From NCBI GenBank assembly GCA_947496605.1, contig CANMDF010000002.1, forward strand, positions 682,001-746,000: a stretch of DNA of 64,000 nt. The letters are read 5' to 3'. Positions 7,291 through 17,878 of this stretch are shown piece after piece. The notes beneath the pieces were generated by a model. It was not told the origin of the DNA and ran no database searches. It saw nothing but the letters and a program-made list of their open reading frames with translations. Each line of letters begins with the position of its first letter. The stretch's first letter is position 1. The stretch is from an uncultured Paracoccaceae bacterium (GTDB lineage Bacteria > Pseudomonadota > Alphaproteobacteria > Rhodobacterales > Rhodobacteraceae). The position numbers and the translations under genes were made by a program.

Positions 7291-8624
7291 TGGAACTTCT
7301 GGGAAACCTTTGGGGTGAGCTTTGGGCCGTTTTGACAACGCTCTTGGCGGCTGCGCCCTATATCATCGGCTACGTGCTGATCATTCTTTTGATGATGGTA
7401 ATTTATACTGGCATCCGTCGGTTGCTGACACCCAAGAGCGACTATGGCTCGCTGAAAACTGTGACGTTTGGCGACGAGAGCGCGGTGACATCAAACACCG
7501 CTGCATCCATTGTCTCAATTGTGTTGATCTTTGTTCTTTGGGGCGCGTTCACTGGTTCAAAGCTATTGCCGGGCTTTTTACATGCACCTGGGCCGTTCTT
7601 TGGTGACGCGAGCTTTGAGTACACCATCACAACGCCAGACGGTGATAGCGATACCGCGACCGTTTCGGTTGTTGTGCATCCAACGGGCGAAGAAGTCGAC
7701 GCACCTGAAGTTGCCGAGGGCGACGGCATTGCTAAGAACGATTCCGTTGCAATTCCGGTTTATCGCAGCGAACTGCTGCGTGTCGACCGCAACGATGAGA
7801 TGGGGCGTGACGAAGAAACCTTTATCACTGCTGTTGATGGTCAAGCGATTGCGCCGGGCAATTCGGTTGATGTGGCCTTTGGCCGTGTCGCCATGTCTGA
7901 CAAAGGTACGCTGAACATCATCCCGTCGACGGGTGTGCAAATGGAGCCGATCTGGCTGCCTTCACCCGAAGCTGTGTGGAGCCGCCTGAGCGATATCGCG
8001 ACAGTCGGTTACCGTAACTCAACCTTGGCCGAGCACCTTGGATACTCACTGTTCCGTGTTGTCGTTGGTTTTGTTTTGGGTGCAATTGTCGGCATTCCAT
8101 TGGGTTATGCGATGGGTCTGTCGAATTGGTTCCGTGGTTGGTTTGATCCGATCGTTGAATTCATGCGCCCAGTGCCACCGCTTGCGTTAATCCCGCTTGT
8201 GATCATCTGGGCAGGTATTGGTGAGGTTGGTAAGATTATCTTGCTGTTCCTCGCAGCGCTTTGGATCATGGCGATTGCGGCCCGTTCTGGGGTATCAGGC
8301 GTGCGGATTTCCAAGGTCCACGCGGCCTATTCTCTGGGCGCGTCCAAGTGGCAGATTATGCGTCACGTGATCATACCAAACTCGCTTCCGGAAATCTTTA
8401 CAGGTGCGCGCGTTGCGATGGGTGTGTGCTGGGGTACTGTTGTTGCAGCTGAACTGGTTGCGGCTGAAAAAGGGGCTGGCATGATGATTATGGTGGCGTC
8501 GAAATTCCAAAGCACGGACATCGTTTTGATGGGAATTATCCTGATTGGCATCATCGGTTTCAGCATTGATATGCTGATGCGTCAGGCCGAAAAATGGCTG
8601 GTGCCTTGGAAGGGTAAGGGCTGA
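7290..8624 (+). CDS. tauC: Taurine ABC transporter permease with an inserted periplasmic Ig-like segment
   Basis: Inner-membrane permease of the taurine importer. At 444 residues it is much longer than the usual 250-290. The C-terminal part (about 235-440) is a normal BPD-type permease with the coupling motif HAAYSLGASKWQIMRH. Two extra hydrophobic segments (about 18-37 and 70-90) lie N-terminal to it. Between them and the permease core, at about 105-130, the stretch FEYTITTPDGDSDTATVSVVV looks like a strand pair of a VCBS/cadherin-like Ig domain, then an acidic linker. The extra segment probably lies in the periplasm and may contact TauA. Long permeases of this sort may be usual in roseobacters; I could not check. 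Confidence 0.85.
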   Translation: MELLGNLWGELWAVLTTLLAAAPYIIGYVLIILLMMVIYTGIRRLLTPKSDYGSLKTVTFGDESAVTSNTAASIVSIVLIFVLWGAFTGSKLLPGFLHAPGPFFGDASFEYTITTPDGDSDTATVSVVVHPTGEEVDAPEVAEGDGIAKNDSVAIPVYRSELLRVDRNDEMGRDEETFITAVDGQAIAPGNSVDVAFGRVAMSDKGTLNIIPSTGVQMEPIWLPSPEAVWSRLSDIATVGYRNSTLAEHLGYSLFRVVVGFVLGAIVGIPLGYAMGLSNWFRGWFDPIVEFMRPVPPLALIPLVIIWAGIGEVGKIILLFLAALWIMAIAARSGVSGVRISKVHAAYSLGASKWQIMRHVIIPNSLPEIFTGARVAMGVCWGTVVAAELVAAEKGAGMMIMVASKFQSTDIVLMGIILIGIIGFSIDMLMRQAEKWLVPWKGKG

Positions 8625-8657
8625 TTTAGCCCCCTTCATTGACAGACTGAATAACAA

Positions 8658-8687
8658 GGGCGAGGGTGAAAATCCCTCGCCCTTTTT
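8658..8687 (+). terminator. Rho-independent terminator of tauABC
   Basis: A 9-bp perfect stem GGGCGAGGG / CCCTCGCCC with a 7-base loop is followed by TTTTT. It lies 34 bp after the tauC stop codon and directly before the next coding region. Confidence 0.88.
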
Positions 8688-8690
8688 GGT

Positions 8691-9215
8691 TTGAATAGCG
8701 TGCTTGCTTCCGATCTTCTTTTGCTCGCGCCTGCCTTGGCCGCGCTCGTTATTTTGGTGCTGCTGCGCCGGGCCCGCAAGACGACGGTACGTGACGTTGA
8801 TGTCGCGAAACTGCCGCCCAATCCCATTCTCGTTGATGGGTCAAATGTACTTTATTGGGGGGATGATCCGTCTTGGCATGTGGTGCTGCGTGTGCTGCGG
8901 AATTTGGAGCAGAAGGGCTATGCGCCCATCGTCTTTTTTGACGCGAGTGTCGGCTATGTCCTTGATGATCATTACTATAATGAAGCCAAGATCGCTGGGC
9001 TGATTGGCGTGCCTGCACGTCATATTTGCGTTGTCGATAAGGGTGTCGTGGCAGATGAGGGCATTTTGGCCTTTGCCACAGATCACCGTCTGCGCATTGT
9101 CACCAACGACAAATATCGCGACTGGCGCGTGCGGTTTCCGCATGCGGACAAGAAGGGTGTTTTGATCGGTGGGGCGTGGCGTGACGGGGCCGTCAAATGG
9201 CGCGGATCGCTTTAG
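8691..9215 (+). CDS. Membrane-anchored NYN/Zc3h12a-like ribonuclease domain protein
   Basis: A 174-residue protein with an N-terminal hydrophobic segment (about residues 5-25) followed by RRAR and a NYN/PIN-like nuclease domain. Domain signs are ILVDGSNVLYWG (first acidic residue), VVFFDASVGYVLDD near the middle and FATDHRLRIVTNDKYRDW, which carries the later catalytic aspartates of this fold. Family members are metal-dependent ribonucleases. The start is uncertain: TTG at 8691 or GTG at 8700 keep the membrane anchor, but both follow the tau terminator so closely that there is little room for a ribosome-binding site. The end overlaps the convergent gene at 9212 by four bases. Confidence 0.7.
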   Translation: MNSVLASDLLLLAPALAALVILVLLRRARKTTVRDVDVAKLPPNPILVDGSNVLYWGDDPSWHVVLRVLRNLEQKGYAPIVFFDASVGYVLDDHYYNEAKIAGLIGVPARHICVVDKGVVADEGILAFATDHRLRIVTNDKYRDWRVRFPHADKKGVLIGGAWRDGAVKWRGSL

Positions 9216-9640
9216 GCGAGGTTATCTGCCGGGCAGTTACGGAACGCTGTGATCGCGGGGCCGATGCCTGTCAGATCAATGCCGACTGTTGTGTCACCCA
9301 ATATCGCATAGGCGCGTTTGTTGAATTCTAAGCCATTCAAGACATTGCCGAAACCGCGGTCTTTCACGGTGATGCTGCGCCCATCAGGGCTGATGATATG
9401 GCGGTCGGTTTGGATGCTGATCGGGCGGTCATTTGCAAAGGCCATGCCGAAGGTTGGATCACTGGGCCACTGGCCCTCGGGCAGGGTGACTGTGACCGTG
9501 TATTCGGTGATTGCGGGGTCGTAAGTGACGGTGATTTCGCCTGCCTCTGATATGTCTGTCAGGGTGCAGATGGGGCTGGCTGAGAACTCCCACGCGGCGG
9601 CGGGTGAGGCGAGGAGGAGGAGGGCGAGGACGGTGCGCAT
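9212..9640 (-). CDS. Secreted protein of unknown function
   Basis: A protein of 142 residues with a clear signal peptide (MRTVLALLLLASPAAA, cut near residue 16). The mature part is rich in beta-strand-like stretches with two cysteines (ICTLTD and RNCPADNLA) that could form a disulfide. I recognise no catalytic motif. The open frame reaches 9727, but only the ATG at 9640 gives a signal peptide, so I use that start. It overlaps the convergent NYN gene by four bases. Relatives of such proteins near uvrB in this group are often loosely named after excinuclease by position; nothing in this sequence supports a repair function. Confidence 0.6.
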   Translation of the reverse strand: MRTVLALLLLASPAAAWEFSASPICTLTDISEAGEITVTYDPAITEYTVTVTLPEGQWPSDPTFGMAFANDRPISIQTDRHIISPDGRSITVKDRGFGNVLNGLEFNKRAYAILGDTTVGIDLTGIGPAITAFRNCPADNLA

Positions 9641-9857
9641 GAGGGGGATGTAGGGGGATAAACGCGCAGGGCAAGCAACGTGCGGTGGGGTCGGGCGAGC
9701 GACGGCGGCCTGCGTGCGAGGAATCATGTGTTAACGCGGGGTTTTGTGGCGGATTGGGGCGTATGCAATGCGTACATATGCTGTACAGAATGCGTACATA
9801 CGCGGTGTGCGGTTTGGGTGGGTTAAGGCGGCGTGCGGTGGATGTGTGAATGTGGGG
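9641..9857. other. Intergenic region with 12-bp direct repeats
   Basis: A 217-bp spacer with strong strand asymmetry (G-rich on the plus strand). AATGCGTACATA occurs at 9767-9778 and again at 9789-9800, 22 bp apart, with GTACATATGCTGTAC partly palindromic between them. Two-turn spacing suggests a regulator site upstream of the gene ending at 9212, but no regulator is known to me. Confidence 0.35.
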
Positions 9858-10531
9858 TTAAGGTTTGGGGGGGTGTCGGGGTGAACCCCGACCTACGGGG
9901 GTATCCCAGTCAAAAACCATTATTTGATTGGACATAAGTACATTTGTTAAGACTTCCGTTCTAACATCTAGGTCCGCGATTTTGCTTGCGTAGGTGACAA
10001 TTATGGGCACCGTTTTGTCTATTAATGGCTCTAAGTCACCCAAATCATTGTTAGGCATGAATTTTCTGGACAACTCCGCCAGTTCGACTTGATTATTTTG
10101 CTTGGCAATTATCTTTCCGCCGATGCAGACCTTTATTTTCCGAGATGAGTTCGCTCGCCCATTTAGGAATCCATGCGCAAGCCGGTCCCTCAAGATCGAC
10201 AAAAATATTTGTTCTTCAAGGCTAAGAGTCTGAAGAATTGGAATGGCCTGCTGGCACAGCAAAGCAAGCTGCTCAACGTTGTGCGAAAAGATATGATCGC
10301 CGTTTCGCAATGCTTCATTCGCAATTGGGACGATATGTTTTTCACCTGCTTCTACCAAATCTCGAAAACAAACATATAAGATTGGAAAAGCCGTCAGTCT
10401 TGCATGATGTGCCGCCGAATTTACCTCTTCTGACAAAACGAGAGGCAGCCACGCTCTTAGTGGCATCAACGATCCATGCTTTACTTCAACTAAGCGACGA
10501 ACAAGGGCTTCCTTTGATTGAAGGTCGCGAC

Positions 10532-10535
<4 letters not shown>
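9858..10535 (-). CDS. HEPN-like protein of unknown function, coupled to uvrB
   Basis: A 225-residue, mostly helical protein. The stretch [16 protein letters not shown] holds R-D-R-L-A-H, which fits the R-x4-6-H motif of HEPN domains, many of which are RNases in defence or toxin systems. This is a motif match only. The start is a GTG that overlaps the uvrB stop codon (GTGA), so it should be translated after UvrB. The gene is visibly AT-richer than its neighbours, which suggests acquisition. The last residues ([12 protein letters not shown]) are encoded by a REP-B palindrome at 9874-9901, so the original C-terminus was probably lost. Whether it acts with UvrB is unknown. Confidence 0.55.
9874..9901. 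repeat. REP-B palindrome, copy 1
   Basis: GTCGGGGTGAACCCCGACC with flanking CTACGG. It is the same family as the copies at 45857, 46361 and 46417. It lies inside the 3' end of the HEPN-like gene and supplies its last codons. Confidence 0.7.
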
Positions 10536-12739
<2,204 letters not shown>

Positions 12740-12905
12740 GCGGGTATCCTTTGGTTCCCGCCTATAGTTGATGTGTTTGGGGGCGGGTTCAAGGGCGGCT
12801 CCTGACAGGATGTGTCAGTATGTTTGCCGAATTTCCGCTTTGCGGATCTTCCTCGTGCCGGTAGCGTTACGCATTGCAAGAATTTTGTTTGAGGGGGATC
12901 GCGTT

Positions 12906-13670
12906 ATGACTGCGCAGCCGATGAATTTTAAAGAGCGTCTTACGGACCCTACCCAGCGCATGACGGCGCATGTGTGTACAATTCCTTCGGCGACAGTGAC
13001 GCAGGCGATGGCAGCTGCGGGCAGTGATGCGGTCATCATCGATTTAGAGCATGGCGCCGTCGATTATGCATCGGCCCATGCCATGATTGCAGCGACCACC
13101 GGGTTTGCATGCGCCCCGCTTGTGCGTGTAGCGGAGAATGATCCTGCACAGGTCAAACGGGTGCTTGATCTTGGGGCAGAGGGTATTGTCTTTCCGCTTA
13201 TCCGGTCTGCGGAAGATGCGCAAAGGGCTGTGGCGTCTTTGCGGTATCCGCCGCACGGCAATCGCGGCTTTGGACCATTTATCGCCCATTCACGTTGGGG
13301 CACCAGTTTGATGGACTATCGTGAAGCCGTTGATGGCAAGTTGGTATGTTGTTTGTTGGTTGAAACGCGCGATGCGATTGAAAACATCGATGCGATCTGC
13401 GCCGTCCCCGGCATTGACCTGATTGTCCCTGCGCAATTTGATTTGTCGACCGACCTAGGTATTTCAGGTCAATTTGATCATCCCGACTTTCAGGGTGCTT
13501 TGGCAAAAGTGGAAAAGGCGGCGCATGCAGCAGGCATCCCGTTGGGGAATGTTGCAATGACCAAAGAGCAGGCCGATATGTTGTTCGCGCGGGGCTACCG
13601 GGTGATCGCTGGGTTTGACTTGTTGTGGTTGAAAGCAGTGGCCGCCGAGACGCAGTCTTGGACCGCATAA
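12906..13670 (+). CDS. HpcH/HpaI-family aldolase
   Basis: Class II, metal-dependent aldolase of 254 residues related to 2,4-dihydroxyhept-2-ene-1,7-dioate aldolase and 2-keto-3-deoxy-sugar acid aldolases. These cleave a 2-keto acid into pyruvate and an aldehyde. Landmarks are SDAVIIDLEHGAVD (catalytic histidine region), PLVRVAEND, EGIVFPLIRSAEDA, LVETRDAIENID (metal-binding glutamate) and IVPAQFDLSTDLG (metal-binding aspartate). I chose the ATG at 12906 because GAGGGGG lies about eight bases upstream; the frame opens earlier without a site. It is divergent from uvrB and ends directly against the convergent kinase gene. The exact substrate cannot be told. Confidence 0.82.
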   Translation: MTAQPMNFKERLTDPTQRMTAHVCTIPSATVTQAMAAAGSDAVIIDLEHGAVDYASAHAMIAATTGFACAPLVRVAENDPAQVKRVLDLGAEGIVFPLIRSAEDAQRAVASLRYPPHGNRGFGPFIAHSRWGTSLMDYREAVDGKLVCCLLVETRDAIENIDAICAVPGIDLIVPAQFDLSTDLGISGQFDHPDFQGALAKVEKAAHAAGIPLGNVAMTKEQADMLFARGYRVIAGFDLLWLKAVAAETQSWTA

Positions 13671-14516
13671 CTACCGTTCTGCGAGGTCGAGTAGTGTGGT
13701 CAAAAGTGGCAAAGACGCACTGCGATAGCTTGTATTCTTGCGCAGCCGGAATGTGTTGTATGCAACCGCAGTCGCGGTCCATTGGATGACGCGGATTGGT
13801 GCTGTGTTAATCGCGGCGGCCATCGTTTCAGCATGACGTTCGATCCGTGCCGTGAGGTCGTGTGTGACATCTTGAGCGCCGGGTGGCGTCAGGGATTTTG
13901 CGAATTCAAGTGCCGGGTCTGATCGCATCCCTTTGGGGTCGATCAGCCGCGGCCCATCTGCTGTCAGGATGATGTTGGGATAGCCGAGATCGCCGTGGGT
14001 GACATGCTCTTGCACGGTGGTATCGATCAGCTGGTCCAAGAGTCCGATGGCGCGGTCAAGTTCCTGGGGGGTATCATCGGCCCCCAACTTTGTGCGCATT
14101 TTTGCCAGTTCCGCTTTGTATTCGGGTGCGGCGCGGCGGTAGAGAAACTGCCGTCTGAATGGCGTCTCATGGACCTTGGCTGCGATGTAGGACAAATGCT
14201 GAACGGCTTCATTTTCCTGACCGTTTTCAACCAGCACATCCAATGAGGGCCCTTCGAGCCATTCCATCAGAACAGCAGTGCGCACAAAATTGCTTTGATA
14301 GATTTGCACGCCGACACCGGGTTCAAGGTTCTTGAGGAACGGTACGGCATCTCCTTCGCCGGCTGACCCGAGTTTCTTGTAGAGTTTCAGCGCAGATGGC
14401 CCCATTGGACCATCGACTTTGTAGACAACGGCACGGTGCGTTTCCGCGACAAGGCCGTGGACGGTGAGGTTCCACTTGGCGGCGAACTTATCGGCTGTGG
14501 CTTGTTGCGTCGTCAT
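13671..14516 (-). CDS. APH(6)/hydroxyurea-type phosphotransferase
   Basis: A 281-residue small-molecule kinase of the aminoglycoside/hydroxyurea resistance kinase family. The catalytic loop is HVTHGDLGYPNIIL, where HGDxxxxN gives the catalytic aspartate, and the metal-binding segment is LIDPKGMRSD, typical of APH(6) streptomycin kinases. I use the ATG at 14516 (MTTQQA) rather than the upstream start at 14582, because the family-like sequence begins there. The gene stands alone and is convergent with the aldolase with no gap. It may phosphorylate an antibiotic or a cell metabolite; resistance is not proven by the sequence. Confidence 0.75.
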   Translation of the reverse strand: MTTQQATADKFAAKWNLTVHGLVAETHRAVVYKVDGPMGPSALKLYKKLGSAGEGDAVPFLKNLEPGVGVQIYQSNFVRTAVLMEWLEGPSLDVLVENGQENEAVQHLSYIAAKVHETPFRRQFLYRRAAPEYKAELAKMRTKLGADDTPQELDRAIGLLDQLIDTTVQEHVTHGDLGYPNIILTADGPRLIDPKGMRSDPALEFAKSLTPPGAQDVTHDLTARIERHAETMAAAINTAPIRVIQWTATAVAYNTFRLRKNTSYRSASLPLLTTLLDLAER

Positions 14517-14624
14517 GTGGCCACTTTCTGCATGCGTTGAGGTGTGTCCGGCCTGTGTGTGCAAATGTGAGGGCAATGACAACAGTTCTGATTGTGCCGC
14601 TTGTGATCAATTGCACCAAGAGGC

Positions 14625-15041
14625 TTAGTCATCCCGTCCGGGTTCATCCACATTGCTTGAGTAAAGCGCAATCTTGTTGCCTTGTGGATCGCGCAGGTAT
14701 CCTACAAAGAAATGCGGTCCGTAGGACGCCCGAAATCCCGGCTGCCCTTCGTCAGTGCCGCCTGCGGCAAGTGCTGCCGCATGGAGGGTACGCACCTGTT
14801 CTTGGTTGCGTGCCTCGAATGCGACCATGGCGCCGTTTCCGGCAGTGGCCGGCTGTCCGTCGAAGGTTGGTTTCACATAGTAGTCTGGGGACACAGGCGT
14901 TTGGCCCGGTGGAACGGGGAGGGCGAAACTGAGCCCTTCGGGTCCTTCTGCCAGGCTATAGCCAAGAGCGGGTAGGAATGCCGTGTAGAATTGCTTGGCG
15001 CGTGTAATGTCGTCTGCGCCGACGGTAACGTAGGAAATCAT
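14625..15041 (-). CDS. VOC-family (glyoxalase-like) protein
   Basis: A 138-residue protein of the vicinal oxygen chelate fold, with the usual two beta-alpha-beta-beta-beta units: MISYVTVGADDITRAKQFYTAF opens the first, and FFVGYLRDPQGNKIALY is the typical closing strand with the metal-ligand region. Members include glyoxalases, dioxygenases and fosfomycin-type resistance enzymes, so the reaction cannot be fixed. A ribosome-binding site AAAGGAA precedes the ATG. It lies upstream of the kinase gene on the same strand, with 108 bp between, so co-transcription is possible. Confidence 0.75.
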   Translation of the reverse strand: MISYVTVGADDITRAKQFYTAFLPALGYSLAEGPEGLSFALPVPPGQTPVSPDYYVKPTFDGQPATAGNGAMVAFEARNQEQVRTLHAAALAAGGTDEGQPGFRASYGPHFFVGYLRDPQGNKIALYSSNVDEPGRDD

Positions 15042-15182
15042 GCTGCAGGTTCCTTTTGGATCGTCTTGCCTGTGTAGTAGGGTAACATGACGGTGCGCTC
15101 AATCCTTGGCTGTTTTGAACGCCCGCAGTTGACCTTCGGGTTCCAATTCCTACTGTCCCATCAACAGTAAAAAGGAATGCGC

Positions 15183-16418
15183 ATGTCTGACCATATTGAT
15201 CCCGCCAAATTAGACCGTCTTGCCGAAGTCGCCGTGCGCACAGGTGTGAACCTTCAGCCGGGGCAAGACTTAGTGATTACTGCGCCGATGGCGGCGCTTG
15301 ATCTGGTCCGTCTGATTACGGTGCATGCGTATAAAGCGGGGGCTGGTATTGTGACGCCTTTCTTTAATGATGATGCAATCACCTTGGCCCGCTATGAGCA
15401 CGCCCCTGATGAAAGCTTTGACCGTGCGCCAAACTGGTTGTTCGAGGGGATGGCCGCTGCGTTCAAAGGTGGTGCGGCGCGCATGGCGATTACCGGTGAT
15501 GACCCGATGTTGCTGGCAGAGCAGGACCCTGAAAAGGTCGCGCGGTTAGGCAAGGCGACCTCGATTGCGGCAAAGCCTGCGATGAACCCCATTGTGGGGT
15601 TTGAGGTGAACTGGAATATCGTGGCCTATCCGGGTGCGGCTTGGGCGGCGAAGGTCTATCCAGATGTGCCGGTGGACGAAGCGCAGGGCAAGCTGATGGA
15701 CGCAATCTATGCGGCGTCACGTTTGGATGGGGATGATCCTGTCGCGAATTGGGCTGCGCATACGGCAACGCTGAAAGAGCGCGTGAATTGGTTGAATGCG
15801 CAGAATTTTTCAGCATTGCACTATACCGGGCCAGGCACTGATCTGCATTTGGGATTAGCCGATGGGCATATCTGGAAGGGTGGGGCGTCGCCTGCGTTGA
15901 ACGGTGTCACCTGCCAGCCGAATATTCCAACTGAGGAAGTGTTTACATGCCCGCATGCCTATAAGGTGGACGGCACAGTCGCTGCGACCAAGCCGCTTGC
16001 CCATCAGGGCAATGTCATTGAAGACATCGCTGTTCGTTTTGAGGCGGGCCGGATTGTGGATGCGACCGCCAGCAAAGGTGAAGCTGCGTTAAAGGCGTTA
16101 TTGAAGACCGATGACGGAGCCAGCCGCATTGGTGAGGTGGCATTGGTGCCGCATTCCAGCCCGATCAGCCAGTCGGGGACACTGTTCTATAACACATTGT
16201 TTGATGAAAATGCGTCCTGCCATATCGCGTTGGGCCAGTGTTATGCCGACACGATTGAAGGCGGGTCTGAGTTGTCGCCTGAGGAGCTGAAGCAAAAGGG
16301 CGGGAACCAGAGCATTATTCACGTGGATTGGATGATGGGATCAGATGCCGTTGATATCGACGGGATCACCAAGACGGGCGAGCGTGTGCCTGTGATGCGC
16401 GGCGGCGAGTGGGCGTGA
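15183..16418 (+). CDS. M29-family aminopeptidase
   Basis: Cytoplasmic metallo-aminopeptidase (AmpS/PepS type) of 411 residues that removes N-terminal amino acids. The N-terminal domain begins DKLDRLAEVAVRTGVNLQPGQ-like. The catalytic region contains IPTEEVFTCPHAYKVDG (metal-ligand glutamate), followed by VPHSSPISQSG, FYNTLFDENASCHIALGQCY with the histidine ligand, and IHVDWMMGS with the last His/Asp ligands. I chose the ATG at 15183 because AAAGGA is seven bases upstream; the ATG at 15177 is too close to it. It stands alone between divergent and co-directional genes. Confidence 0.88.
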   Translation: MSDHIDPAKLDRLAEVAVRTGVNLQPGQDLVITAPMAALDLVRLITVHAYKAGAGIVTPFFNDDAITLARYEHAPDESFDRAPNWLFEGMAAAFKGGAARMAITGDDPMLLAEQDPEKVARLGKATSIAAKPAMNPIVGFEVNWNIVAYPGAAWAAKVYPDVPVDEAQGKLMDAIYAASRLDGDDPVANWAAHTATLKERVNWLNAQNFSALHYTGPGTDLHLGLADGHIWKGGASPALNGVTCQPNIPTEEVFTCPHAYKVDGTVAATKPLAHQGNVIEDIAVRFEAGRIVDATASKGEAALKALLKTDDGASRIGEVALVPHSSPISQSGTLFYNTLFDENASCHIALGQCYADTIEGGSELSPEELKQKGGNQSIIHVDWMMGSDAVDIDGITKTGERVPVMRGGEWA

Positions 16419-16481
16419 TCCAAATGCTTGCGTCAGCCGTCAGATTTGCACATATAGAGGACATCCAAGGGAGACGCAGCT

Positions 16482-16793
16482 ATGCGCGCACGAATCTATA
16501 AGCCAGCCAAGACCGCGATGTCATCAGGCACAGCCAAGACAAAGCACTGGGTATTGGAACATGTGGCCGAGACGGCGCGTGAGGTTGATCCTTTGATGGG
16601 GTGGACGTCTTCTTCGGATACACAAGCCCAAGTGAAGCTGGAATTTGACAGTAAAGAAGCGGCTTTGGAATACGCACGTGAGAACGGCATCGATGCCGTT
16701 GTCCGCGAGCCCAAGACACGCAAAGCCAACATCCGTCAAGGTGGCTATGGCGAGAATTTTGCGACAAACCGCCGTGGTGCCTGGACGCATTGA
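16482..16793 (+). CDS. ETC complex I accessory subunit (NDUFS4-like)
   Basis: A 103-residue protein that matches the NDUFS4/18-kDa accessory subunit of respiratory complex I, found in alphaproteobacteria and mitochondria. Typical segments are [38 protein letters not shown], and [13 protein letters not shown] followed by a basic tail ending in [12 protein letters not shown]. It binds the peripheral arm of complex I on the cytoplasmic side and helps assembly of the N module. GGGAGACGC precedes the ATG. The gene is single and is followed by tRNA-Arg on the same strand. Confidence 0.9.
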   Translation: MRARIYKPAKTAMSSGTAKTKHWVLEHVAETAREVDPLMGWTSSSDTQAQVKLEFDSKEAALEYARENGIDAVVREPKTRKANIRQGGYGENFATNRRGAWTH

Positions 16794-16849
16794 TTTGACC
16801 ATTTGCCCTTGCCAACGATGCGGCTTGCACGCCATACCAAAACCCGTGC

Positions 16850-16926
16850 GGTCCGATAGCTCAACTGGATAGAGCAGCTGACTTCTAATCAGCAGGTTGA
16901 GGGTTCGAGTCCTTCTCGGATCGCCA
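16850..16926 (+). tRNA. tRNA-Arg (anticodon TCT)
   Basis: A 77-base cloverleaf. The acceptor stem GGTCCGA pairs with TCGGATC (one G-U pair), the discriminator is G and CCA is encoded. The anticodon stem GCTGA / TCAGC carries loop CTTCTAA, giving anticodon TCT at 16884-16886. The T-loop is GGTTCGAGTCC. It reads AGA codons. Confidence 0.97.
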
Positions 16927-16935
16927 ATAGAAAAG

Positions 16936-16963
16936 GGGGGCCATGAGGCCCCCGAAATTTTCT
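16936..16963 (+). terminator. Terminator after tRNA-Arg
   Basis: GGGGGCC / GGCCCCC forms a 7-bp stem with loop ATGA, followed by GAAATTTTCTT. It lies ten bases past the tRNA and could also serve the convergent gene ending at 16985. Confidence 0.7.
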
Positions 16964-16984
16964 TGGATACTGTGAATCGGCCCG

Positions 16985-17878
16985 TTATTTGAGCGCGGTC
17001 AAGTACATCTCAACAACGCCATTCATTGTCGCAGTCATGTCATTCACACTTTGATAGCGCTCCATTATAGCGTCGCTATCAGTTGCTGATCCGCTGGAAA
17101 TTGACTCCAACACTGGCTTGAGCGCGGTCCATTCGTTCCAGACATCGCCTAATCCATCTGAAATCGCAGGTGTTGGTGGTGGACGCAGGCCCGCACTGGG
17201 TAAACCATTGCGCAATGCGTCCAAGGACGCGTCAAAGACGGACATCGCGGTCTGCATTTCTGCCGTTGTTTCGGGCGAGTTTTGCTTGGTGACCACCAAG
17301 CAAGAGTCCTTGGACATTTGCGCAATCAGCATTGCTTGACGGCCCGCAATATCGAGCAGAAATGAATCAGCTTTGACCATTTCCGTCGGGTTTGCATATT
17401 GGCCAACAACTTCAACAACGAGGTGCTCTACCGCGGCCAAGACGGCAGGTGTCTGCGCATAGATGGCTTGTTCATCAGCATCCGAGCCATCGCCTGACAG
17501 CATGTTTGCTGATGCAGCCTCTAGAGACATCAATGCTTCGCGGGTTTTCTGGACAGCGTCGAGCGTCAGTCGGCGGTCTTCGGCGTCTGGCATGCCAAGG
17601 GTCGCATTCCCAAATTCCAGCGCGTCTAGTCCGCCCTTAAATTCTGCGAGTGCGGACGTGAGCTTTGCCGTTGAAACATCAGTCGCAATATCTGCGCCAA
17701 TGTGGCAGGCTGAAGCCGGTATTTGCTGAGACAAAGCACGCAAGCCGCGCGCGGTTTCGATGCGCTGAATGCCGTTTGATGCGCGTTCATTGGATGTGGA
17801 CTGAGCGGAAGCGGGTCCGACGGCCGTGATACCGCAAACAGATACGGCCAAAAGTAATCTTGAAAGAGAAGTGTACAT
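16985..17878 (-). CDS. Secreted PilJ-type (type IV pilus MCP-like) domain protein
   Basis: A 297-residue periplasmic protein with a signal peptide (MYTSLSRLLLAVSVCGITAVG ending in ASA near residue 25). The mature part is helical and matches the PilJ / type IV pilus methyl-accepting domain: QRIETARGLRALSQQIPASAC early on, and a second half with FLLDIAGRQAMLIAQMSKDSC. The two similar RxLSQxI / RQAMLIAQMS segments suggest a tandem four-helix sensor bundle. No output domain is present, so it may be a ligand-binding or adhesion accessory. The start at 17878 has AGGAAG nine bases upstream; the longer open frame up to 18004 lacks a site. Confidence 0.7.
   Translation of the reverse strand: MYTSLSRLLLAVSVCGITAVGPASAQSTSNERASNGIQRIETARGLRALSQQIPASACHIGADIATDVSTAKLTSALAEFKGGLDALEFGNATLGMPDAEDRRLTLDAVQKTREALMSLEAASANMLSGDGSDADEQAIYAQTPAVLAAVEHLVVEVVGQYANPTEMVKADSFLLDIAGRQAMLIAQMSKDSCLVVTKQNSPETTAEMQTAMSVFDASLDALRNGLPSAGLRPPPTPAISDGLGDVWNEWTALKPVLESISSGSATDSDAIMERYQSVNDMTATMNGVVEMYLTALK

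Noticed and set aside
12740..12905. Possible LexA box in front of uvrB
   Set aside because: No GTTC-N7-GTTC or GAAC-N7-GAAC pattern with correct spacing was found.
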